Positions 7,878 to 17,500 of a stretch of 64,000 nucleotides of DNA are shown one piece after another. The notes below the pieces were generated by a model, which searched no databases, was not told the DNA's origin, and was given only the letters and a program-made list of their open reading frames with translations. The position numbers and the translations under genes are program-made. Location: the NCBI RefSeq assembly GCF_016907955.1, contig NZ_JAFBCX010000003.1, forward strand, positions 620,001-684,000, read 5' to 3'. This stretch comes from Lentzea nigeriaca. Its GTDB lineage: Bacteria; Actinomycetota; Actinomycetes; Mycobacteriales; Pseudonocardiaceae. Each line of letters begins with the position of its first letter. Within the stretch, counting starts at the first letter, position 1.

Positions 7878-10800
7878 CACTTCTCCGTTCGCACGCGCGC
7901 GGCGGCTTTGCCTTGTTCTGAAACGACTTCGAGCTGCGGCACGGAGAACGCACCGCGCACCCGCAGTTCCGGTGTCACCGTCAGTTCCGCCGGATAGATC
8001 GGCCCGGCACCGCGGTCCCACAGCCACGCCCGGACGGCGTCCTTCACCGCGATCACGCGCAGCAGCCAGGCCCGTTGGGCCGGCACGTCCAGCCCGCCGT
8101 AGTGCTGTCTCTCCGCGGAGTTCAGGTAGCGGCGCATGATCAGGTCGCGGGTCGCGCTGTCGGACCAGTTCTCCTCGACCCGCAGCCATTCACCGTCCCT
8201 TGTGGACAGCATCTCGGTGCCGGGGCGGAGTTTGACCTGCCAGATCCGGTCGTCCGTGGTGAACCGGCGGGTCGTCCAGCCGGTGATCCGGCACCACAGC
8301 TCACCGTTCACGGTCAGCTCGGCGTCGGCGACCATCTCCTGGGCGGTCACCGAACGGATCCAGGCCGTGCACTGGACATCGCCCACGGGCACCGGTCCGT
8401 GGAACGACACCTGTTCGATGCCGGTCGGCAGGACCGTCTGGTCGACGGTGTGCGTGACCTGCATCCAGTGCCCGATCAGCTGCCCCGCGCTGTCGAGCAG
8501 CGCTCCTGGCGCGGGCAACGGCGTCAGCACACCGGCGATCCCGTTGTCCGCCAGGCAGTCGATCTTCGTCACGCCCGCGAACGCCGGTCCGTGGAACATC
8601 CAGTTGTCCCGGTACAGCTCCTCGGCGGTGACCGGTGCCTCACGAACGCCTTGCAGGTTCGTGCCGACCGGTTGCGCGGCCACCGGTGCCATCAGCACGA
8701 CGCCCTCGGCGTAGTCGCCGACCTTCACGACGACGCGGTTCGGGCCCTCCGCGCGGGCGGAGATCTTCACGGTCGTCGCCGGCAGCGCCGTCAGCCAGCG
8801 CTTGGCTCTGACCTGCGTGAACCCGTGGACGGTGCCGCCGGTGAGCCTGCGGGCGGCGTCGGCGAACACCTCCAGCAGCCCGGTCGCGGGCACGATCGGG
8901 AAGCCGTCCGCGAGGTCGGGCCAGCCGGGTGGCTGCGGGAACACCGAGTGGTCCACGAGCTCGGGCATGGTGCGCAACGAGAACTCGCGGGTGAACCCGG
9001 CCTCGTTCGGTCTGAGCGCGCCGACGACCTCGCGCGCCACGGCGTTGGTGTGGGCGAGCAACGCGTTGACGGCCGCGGACATCGGGCTGTCGTCGGCCAC
9101 CAGCACGGGTTCGGTGCCGAGCGGGTCGACCTTGATCTTCGGGGTGCCGAGCCGCAGCTTGACCTTGTGCGAGGTGCCGCGCTTGAGCCCGAACGCCCAC
9201 AGCGCTTCCGGTGCGATGTCGGCGTTCACCGCGAGGTGCGGCCGGTCGGACAGCGTGTCGGTGACGAACCCGGCGACACTGCCCTGTCCGATTTGGACGA
9301 ACGCGCGGAAGCCGGCCTCGTGCAGGCGCTCCAGCAGCGGCCGGAACCGCACGGGCTCGACGAGGTGACGCAGCACCAGATCGCGAACCTCGTCGACGGC
9401 CATGGGTTCCAGGGAGTTCGCCGACCACACCGGGATGTCCGACGCGCGGACCGGCAGCTGGTCGAGCATCTCCTTGGCGCGACCGAGATGCGGGGTGAGC
9501 GCCGGGGTGTGGAAGCCGGTGCGGAACGGCATGAGCTGGGCCATCACGCCGTTGGCCTTGAGGCGTTCCAGGACGAGTTCGAGCTGGTCGATCGGGCCGC
9601 AGATGACCGACTGGTGCGGGCAGTTGTCGTGGCTGATCGTGACACCGTCGATCAGGTGCTGCTCGGCCACGTCGGCCGAACAACCCAGTGCGGCGTAGGC
9701 GATGTCGACGACGGCGACCGCGCCGGGCCCGAGGGCGTCGACGAACTCGTCGACCGTCGGGTAGATCCCGCCGACGACCATCGCCGTCCACTCGCCCATG
9801 CTGTGCCCGGCGAGCGCGCCGGGCGTGATGCCGAGCGCCATCAGTTCGCGGGCCTCACGCCGTCCGTCCCGCAGCAGCCCCACGGCGTGGTCGACGACCT
9901 CGCCGCTGAACTCGCGCTCGAAGCCCGGGAACACGAACGCGACCTGGTCGGTGCTGGTCAGCAGCGGTTCGTGGGCGAACCAGATGTCGTGTCTGCCCGG
10001 CCACGCCTTGCCCTGGGCGATCACGCGTTCGGCGAGCTTGAGCTTGCGTTCGTCCGGGTTGCCGATGGCGAGTCGGAACGCGCGGTCGGCGTTCGACGTG
10101 CGGCGTTCCCGCAGCGCCCTGGCCAGTTCTTCCGCGGTGTCCGCGGCGAACGTCACGACCGGCTTGCGCGGCTTGGCGACGGTGTGGCCGTCGAGCACGG
10201 CGTGGGCGTTGATCCCGCCGAACCCGAACGCGTTCACGACCGCCCGGTGCGGCCCGCTCCACTCGCGGGCTTCCTGGATCGGCGTGAACCTGGTTCCCCG
10301 CAACGCGCTGTGCGGCTTCTCGACGTGCAATGTCGGTGGCAACGTGTTGTGGTGCAACGCCAGCGCGGCCTTGATCAGCCCGGCCATGCCCGCCGCCGGC
10401 ATCGCGTGGCCGATCATCGACTTCACCGTGCCGATGCCGATCTCGTCGCCCTGCTCACCGAACGCGTTGATCATCGTCTGCAGTTCGGCGGCGTCACCGG
10501 CGGGCGTCGCGGTGCCGTGGGCCTCGATCAGGCCGAGCCCGTCGACGCGAGGGTCGAGCCCGGCGTTGGCCCAAGCCCGTTGCACGGCAAGCAACTGGCC
10601 CTCGGGGTTCGGCGTCATCATGCTGGTCGCGCGGCCGTCGCTCGCGGTGCCGATGCCGCGGATCACCGCGTAGACGCGCTCGTCGCCGACGTCCTCCAGC
10701 CGCTTCAGCACGACCATGCCGACGCCTTCGGACAGCAGCGTTCCGTCCGCGCTCGCGTCGAACGGCCGGATGCGCTCGCTCGGGCTCAACGCCCTGAGCT

Positions 10801-11542
10801 GGGTGAAGACGCTCCACAGCGTCGGGTGGTGGCACACGTGCACGGCCCCGGCGAGCATGGCGTCCGCGCGGCCCTCCTGGAGCTCGCGGACGGCGTGCTC
10901 GACGGCGACCAGCCCGGACGCGCAGGCCGCGTCGACCGTGTAGGCGGTGCCCTTGAGGTCGAACCGGTTGGCGATCCGCGACGCCGCGAGGTTCGGCACG
11001 AGCCCGATCGACGACTCCGGCTGCTCCGGCCCGAGCTTCTCCCTGATCGCCTGGCGGACCGCGGTCAGGTCCGAGCCGACGAGGTTCGGGAAGAGGTCGC
11101 GGACGACCGACACGACCTCGTCGGCGAGCCGCACCCGTTGGTCGAGGCGGGCGCAGCCGGGCGTGAGATAACCGCCGCGGCCGACGACGACACCGACCCG
11201 GTTCCGGTCAGGCAGCGCCGACTCGCCGCCCGCGTCCGCGATCGCCTCGGCGGCCGTGGCGAGGGCGAGCAGCTGGTCGGGCTCCGCACCGTCCACAGTG
11301 GACGGCATGATGCCGAACCTGGTCGGGTCGAACTCCGCCAGGTCGTCGACGAACCCGCCCTTGCGGCAGTAGAACCGGTCGCCGGTCGTGCTGCCCTGGT
11401 CGTAGTAGGTGGCCGGGTCCCAGCGTCCTGCCGGGATCTGGCCGATGGCGTCGACGCCGGTGACGATGTTGCGCCAGAACGTCGTGGCATCGGGGGCACC
11501 GGGGAAGACGGCGCCGATCCCGACGATCGCTATGCCTCCCAT
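7877..11542 (-). CDS. Iterative PKS / secondary-lipid synthase subunit, KS-AT-DH
   Basis: A 1221-residue synthase subunit. KS: residues 3-450 with Cys207 (DAACASG), His342 (EAHGTAT) and His379 (GHAMPAAG), all intact. AT-like domain: about 530-790 with GHSMGEW and Ser581. Double hot-dog dehydratase: about 850-1095, with a His at 865 (VDHSVF) and Asp1017 in LLDSAGQ. The last 90 residues (IAVKDAVRAWLW near 1164-1175) faintly resemble the core of a phosphopantetheinyl transferase. It has no carrier domain, so it must work with the ACPs of the partner synthase or the free ACP. Its start overlaps the partner's stop by 13 bases. The domain order resembles PUFA synthase and heterocyst glycolipid synthase subunits more than modular PKS. 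Confidence 0.92.
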   Translation of the reverse strand: MGGIAIVGIGAVFPGAPDATTFWRNIVTGVDAIGQIPAGRWDPATYYDQGSTTGDRFYCRKGGFVDDLAEFDPTRFGIMPSTVDGAEPDQLLALATAAEAIADAGGESALPDRNRVGVVVGRGGYLTPGCARLDQRVRLADEVVSVVRDLFPNLVGSDLTAVRQAIREKLGPEQPESSIGLVPNLAASRIANRFDLKGTAYTVDAACASGLVAVEHAVRELQEGRADAMLAGAVHVCHHPTLWSVFTQLRALSPSERIRPFDASADGTLLSEGVGMVVLKRLEDVGDERVYAVIRGIGTASDGRATSMMTPNPEGQLLAVQRAWANAGLDPRVDGLGLIEAHGTATPAGDAAELQTMINAFGEQGDEIGIGTVKSMIGHAMPAAGMAGLIKAALALHHNTLPPTLHVEKPHSALRGTRFTPIQEAREWSGPHRAVVNAFGFGGINAHAVLDGHTVAKPRKPVVTFAADTAEELARALRERRTSNADRAFRLAIGNPDERKLKLAERVIAQGKAWPGRHDIWFAHEPLLTSTDQVAFVFPGFEREFSGEVVDHAVGLLRDGRREARELMALGITPGALAGHSMGEWTAMVVGGIYPTVDEFVDALGPGAVAVVDIAYAALGCSADVAEQHLIDGVTISHDNCPHQSVICGPIDQLELVLERLKANGVMAQLMPFRTGFHTPALTPHLGRAKEMLDQLPVRASDIPVWSANSLEPMAVDEVRDLVLRHLVEPVRFRPLLERLHEAGFRAFVQIGQGSVAGFVTDTLSDRPHLAVNADIAPEALWAFGLKRGTSHKVKLRLGTPKIKVDPLGTEPVLVADDSPMSAAVNALLAHTNAVAREVVGALRPNEAGFTREFSLRTMPELVDHSVFPQPPGWPDLADGFPIVPATGLLEVFADAARRLTGGTVHGFTQVRAKRWLTALPATTVKISARAEGPNRVVVKVGDYAEGVVLMAPVAAQPVGTNLQGVREAPVTAEELYRDNWMFHGPAFAGVTKIDCLADNGIAGVLTPLPAPGALLDSAGQLIGHWMQVTHTVDQTVLPTGIEQVSFHGPVPVGDVQCTAWIRSVTAQEMVADAELTVNGELWCRITGWTTRRFTTDDRIWQVKLRPGTEMLSTRDGEWLRVEENWSDSATRDLIMRRYLNSAERQHYGGLDVPAQRAWLLRVIAVKDAVRAWLWDRGAGPIYPAELTVTPELRVRGAFSVPQLEVVSEQGKAAARVRTEK

Positions 11543-14500
11543 CGGTAGACCACCTGGACGTCCGAGCCGCTGGCGATCTCGTTGAGCAGCGCGTCCACAC
11601 CCTGCTCCGGGTCGATCAACGGGATGCCGCGGCGCGCGTACTCACCGGCGAGCCCGACGGCCATGCCCGCACCGGCCCAGGGTCCCCAGTCGACGGCGAC
11701 GACCCGGCGTTGCACGCCCCAGAACCTGGCCATCCGGTCGAGGGCGTCGTTCGCGGCCGAGTAGTCGGCCTGGCCGCGGTTGCCGAACACACCGCTGACG
11801 CTGCCGAACAGGACGAGGAAGCCGTCCTGGAACGCCTTGGCGCCGTTGACCTTCGTGGCCCAGACCCGGTCGAACGACTCCTGGGTCTTGTCCGCGATCA
11901 GCTTGTCGTCGAGCACGCCGGCGCCGTGGATGACGCCGTCGAGCCTGCCGAACCGGGCCTTGATGTCGTCGACGACCTTGGCCACGGCCTGAGCGTCGGT
12001 GACGTCGCACTCGTGGTAACGGACGCTGGACGCCTTGGCGCGCAACCGTTCCATGGTCCGGCGGACCTCGCGTTCGGCGAGGACCTTGCGTGCTTTCGCC
12101 GGTACGTCCTCGGTTTCGCCCAGTTCGAACAGCGCCTTGACGAGCTCGGGCTCGGTCGTGGCGTGGGTGAGTCGATGGTCTTCCGGGGTGATGGGCGTGC
12201 GGCCGATCAGCTCGACGTGGCAGCCGGTGCGCTCGGCGAGCGCGGTCGCGGCCAGCGCGGTGATGCCGCGGGCGCCGCCGGTCAGCAGCACCACGCTGTC
12301 GGCGTCGAGGTCGAGGGCCGCGGTGCCGAGTTCCGCCGGCACCGCCTCGATGACCTGGCGCCTGCCCGCGTGGTAGCCGACGACGGCCGGGCCGGGGCCG
12401 ATCTCGGTGAGCAGCGCGGTGGCGATGTCGCGATGGCTTTCCTTGGTGTTGACGTCGACCGCGCGCACCACGAGGTCGGGGTACTCGAGAGCGGCCGTGC
12501 GGATCAGGCCGTGCAGGCCGATGTCCGCGGGCAGCTCGTCCGGGGTGTGGTCGAAGCCGAACGTGCCACCGCCCGTGGTGACCACGAGGAGGCTCACCCC
12601 GTTGGTGACGCAGGCTTTGACCTCGCTGAACGCCTCCGGGAGCCGTCCGCCGAGCCGGACGACGACGTCGATGCCGGTCAGGTCGTCCGGGAACGTCGGC
12701 TCGATGCGCGGGCGGGCGGTGTGGCGTTCGAGGAGATCGGCGAGTTCGAGGCCGATGCCGTTGTCGTCGACGATCAGGACGGTCTTGCCAGCGAGGTCCG
12801 CGGGTTCGGCGGGCTCGCACGGCACGACCTGGGGAACGAGCCGGACGAGCCGGCCCGTCGTTGGCGCGTCTGCAAGTACTACCGCCTTCGAGTTGGTGGT
12901 ACTTGCAGACGCCACTTGCCCAACGCCGAACCAGCCGACGATCCCGTCGATGGTCTTCAGCGCAGCCAGCTCGTCCACCGAGCCGGTCGCACCCAACTCC
13001 TGCGCGAGCTCGCCGACGATCTCCGCCCGCTTGATGGAGTCGATCGACAGGTCGGCTTCCAGGTCCAGCCCCGGCTGCAGCATCTCCACCGGATAGCCCG
13101 TGCGTGTGCTGATCGTCCGCAGCACGACCGCCCGGACGTCCTTGCCCGCCGGCGCGGGCGCTGGTGCGGCACCGAACCAGCCGACGATGCCGTCGATCGT
13201 CTTGAGCTGCGCGAGTTCGTCGATCGAACCGGGTGCGCCGAGGCTCTGGGCCAGCTCGCCGACGATCTCGGTGCGCTTGATGGAGTCGATCGAGAGGTCG
13301 GCTTCCAGGTCCAGACCCGGCTGCAGCATCTCCACCGGATAGCCGGTGCGGGCGCTGATCGTCCGCAGCACCACGGTGGCGACGTCCTCCTGCCGCGGTT
13401 CGGCCTGTGGTTCGGGTGCTTTCACGTGCTCGACGACCGGCAGCGGCGCCGGAGCCACCGGCGCGTTGCCGAGGTAGCTCAGCAGGACGTCGCGCTGGGC
13501 GCTGACCGCGTCCCGCATGCCGTCCAGGAACTTCTCGACGATCTCGTCACGCCCCGGCCCCGAGCCGATCCTGCCCGAAATGATGTCGACAGTCGGGAAC
13601 TCCGTGGCGGGCCGCAGCCCGCCGGGCAGTGCGTCGCCGTTCGCGTCCCGCACGAGACCTCCATCCACGTACCAGCCGGGTCGTTGCGGCACGGCCGTCG
13701 CCGGCTCTGCCCTGTCCTCGAACAGCGGTGCGGCGTCGACCTCGACACCGGCGACCGCGAGTTCCGCGAGCGTGCGCAGGAACGTCTCGTGGTCGTCGCA
13801 GCGCAACGCCTGGTGCGGCCGGTCGCCGAGGGTCTTGCCCACCAACGACGTCAGCACGCCGCCCGGCCCTGCCTCGACGAAGATCCGCGCGCCCGCCGCG
13901 TACATCGACTCGATCTGGTCGACGAACCGCACCCGGCCCGCGAGCTGCGCGGACAGTCCTTCGCGTACGTCGGTGTGGGGTGCGGCGGTGACGTTGGACC
14001 AGACCGGGAAAGCCGTCTCACCAATGGACATGGCCGCGAGACGAGCCGCGAACCTGTCGCGGGCACCGGCCATCAGCGGGCTGTGGAACGCGGCGGCGAC
14101 CGGGATGGTCTTCACGCTCAGGCCGGCGTCGCGGAGGACCTCGACGGCGTTCCCGACGGCGCTGGTAGGCCCGGAGATCACGACCTGGTCGGGCGCGTTG
14201 TGGTTGGCCACCACGACATCCGCCGGCAGCAGCGCCTCGACGTCGGCCAGCGGCGCGGACACCGCGGCCATCGTGCCGGGGTCCTCGCCGACCGCGTCCA
14301 GCATCGCCTCGGCACGGGCGGCGCTCAGCGCGAGCAGGTCAGCGGGCTCGAAGACACCCGCGGCCGCCAGCGCCACCAGTTCGCCGTAGCTGTGGCCACC
14401 GGCCAGATCCGGCCGCACACCAACGGAGTCCAGCAGCGAGGTGACCATCAGGCCCGCGATGCCGAGCGTCGGCTGGGCCATCCGCGTGTCGGTGATCTCG

Positions 14501-17500
14501 GCGCGCTGTTTTGCGACGTCCTCGGCCGTCAGTGCGGTCGGCGGGTACATCACCCGCTCGTACCGTGCGTCCACGAACTCCTGCAGCCGCGGGAAGGCCG
14601 TCACGAGGTCGAGCAGCATGCCCGGCCGCTGGCTGCCCTGTCCTGGATAGAGGAACGCGATCTTCGGCCGCTCTCCCCCGCGCAACCGCACGACGTCCGA
14701 TGCGCGCCACACCTCGACGTCCGCGAGCGCCTTCCGCAGGCTCTCGTGGTCACTGACGACGAACGCGGCCTGGATCGTCCCGACGCCACAGGCCGCGGCC
14801 AGCGAGCGCAGCGGTGTGCGTTCGTCGACCAAGGCCCTCAGCCGGGCCGCTTCCCGTTGTGCGGCAGCCTGATCGTCACCGCGGATCAGGAACAGCTCGG
14901 CGGGCCAGGCGGTCAGGCCGTGGCGGGGCTCGTCGGCACCGGCGTATCCGGCGACGACGGTGTGGAAGTTGGTGCCACCGAAGCCGAACGCGCTCACGCC
15001 CGCGACGCGCTGCTCGACCGGTGCGGCCCAGGTGCGGTGGCCGAACGCGAACGGGCTCGTCCGCGCGTCCCAGAAGGCGTTGGGCTGCTTGACGTGCAAC
15101 GTTCCGGGCCGCAGCCCGGTGTGCACGGCCAGCGCCGCCTTGATCACGCCCGCGAGGCCCGCCGCGCACTTCGTGTGCCCGATCTGCGACTTGACCGAGC
15201 CGATCGTGCAGGTGCCGGGCTCGACGCCGGAGAACATCTCGGTCAGCGACGCCAGCTCGGTCCGGTCGCCCACCACGGTTCCGGTGCCGTGCGCCTCGAC
15301 CAGGCCGACGGACGTGACCGGCAGTCCCGCCGAGGCATAGGCCCGGCGCAGCGCGCGTTGCTGGCCTTCCGGACGCGGCGCGGTGAGGCCCAGCGACCGG
15401 CCGTCGCTCGACGCGCCGATGCCCTTGATCACCGCGTAGACCCGGTCGCCGTCCCGTTCGGCGTCGGCGAGCCGCTTCAGCACGACACACGCCACGCCCT
15501 CGCCGAGCGCGATGCCGTCCGCGGCGGAGTCGAACGTGGCGCAACGTCCTTTCGCGGACAACGCCTTCACCGAGGCGAACATCTGGTAGTCGTGCGCGCT
15601 GTTGTGCAGGTCGACCGCACCGCACAACACCATGTCGCTGGTGCCGCCGACGAGTTCCTTGCACGCCACGTCGAGCGCGGCGAGGCTGGACGCACAGGCG
15701 GCGTCGACCGTGTAGTTCGCGCCGCCGAGGTCGAGCCTGTTCGCCACGCGGCCGGAGATCACGTTGCCCAGCACGCCGGGGAACGAGTCTTCGGTGAGTG
15801 CGGGCAGGTGGTCGTCGAGGCCGCGGATTCCCAGGGCGGGCAACGCGGAGCGGACGGTGTAGGCGTTCGCGAGGTCGGCACCGGCCTCGGCGCCGAAGAT
15901 CACCGAAGCACGCTCGCGGTCGAACACCCGCGTGGCGTACCCGGCGTCCTTCAGCGCGCGGGCCGACACTTCCAGCGCCAGCAGCTGCGCGGGTTCGATC
16001 GAGGTCAGCGACGCGGGCGGGATGCCGTACGCGAGCGGGTCGAACGCCGTGCGCGGGATGAACCCGCCCCACTTGAACGGGCTGTCGTAGCGTTCGGGCG
16101 ACCAGCGGTCCGGCGGGATCTCGGTGACGGAGTCGGTGCCCTTGAGGATGTTCGCCCAGAACTCGGCCACGTCCCGCGCGCCCGGCATGATCGCGGCCAT
16201 GCCGACGATGGCGATGTCCAGCGGTTCCCGCTCGACGACGTCCTCGCCGGACTCCGGCAGCACGCCGGAGACGATGTCCTCGTGCAGCCGGGCGATCGTG
16301 GTGCGCTCGGACCGCAGCGTCGCGACCTGACCGATCATGAACATGCCTTCGCGGCGCTGTTCGTCCTCGCCGACCTCCTTGAGGCCGCCGTCGGCACGCA
16401 CGAGACCCCGGCTCGCGAGCCGGAGCCTTCCCAGGTTGAGCTGTTCGAGCTGCTCCCAGCTCTCCTGCTTCGGCAGGCCGGCGAGCTCTGCCCTCTTCTG
16501 CTCGAAGGTGTCCACATAGGACGTCTGCGCGCAACGGACCGCGTGGCCAGGCGAGGTCTCCAGCAGTGCCGTGTCCTCGCACTCCAGGGCGACCTGCTGG
16601 AACACCGGCTGGATCGCGCCGTGCGTGACGGCTTCCTCGGTGAACAGGTACGCCGTGCCGACCAGAACGCCGATCGCCGCACCGCGTGCCGCGAGTGGCG
16701 CGGTCAGCGCGGAGATCATCGCGGCCGACCGCGCGTCGTGGATGCCGCCCGCGAAGAGCGCCGTGACGTCCTTCTCGCGGCCGCGCAGCACGTCGATCTG
16801 CTGCTGCCACAACGTGAAGCTGGTTCGAGGGCCCGTGTGACCGCCACACTCCGAGCCCTCGAAGACGAACTTGCGCGCGCCCTCGTCGAGGAAGCGGCGC
16901 AGCAACGCCGGTGACGGCACGTGCAGGAACGCCTCGATCCCGGCGTCCTCCAGCTCGCGCGCCTGCGCGGGCGTGCCACCGGCGACGATCGCGTACTTCG
17001 GCCGCACCGCCAGCACGGCCTCCAGCTGCCGCGCCCGCAGCTCCGGCGGCGCGAACCCGAGCAGTCCGACGCCCCACGGCCGGTCGCCGAGCTTCTCGGC
17101 GGTGTCGTCGAGGAGTTCGCGGACCGCCTGGCCCTCCGTCAACGCGAGCGCGAGGAACGGCAGCGCACCACCCTCGGCGACGGCCGCGGCGAACGCGGGC
17201 TGGTCGCTGACGCGCGTCATCGGCCCCTGCGCGATCGGGTAGCGCAGGCCCGGCACACGCTCGCAGAACGGCCCCCCGACGCGGATCGAACGATGCTCGC
17301 CCGCCAGCGCGACATTGTCGCGAATGGCCCGCCGAATCGCGCCGACGACGCCGCCGACGGTCCCGAACGAGACTCGATTGAATTCCGCGAACGCGCCTTC
17401 CTGGCCAATTTCGAGCGTGTTCTGACGAACATGCACGCGTACGCCGTCGTTCACGACGGTGTCGGCCCCGTCCATCGCGCGGACGACGTTCACAATTTCA

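Noticed and set aside
8075..16914. Very long plus-strand open frames opposite the synthase genes (8075-11548 and 11710-16914)
   Set aside because: They are the antisense shadow of GC-rich synthase codons: rich in Arg, Gly, His and Ala, with no recognisable domains, while the minus strand shows intact catalytic motifs throughout.
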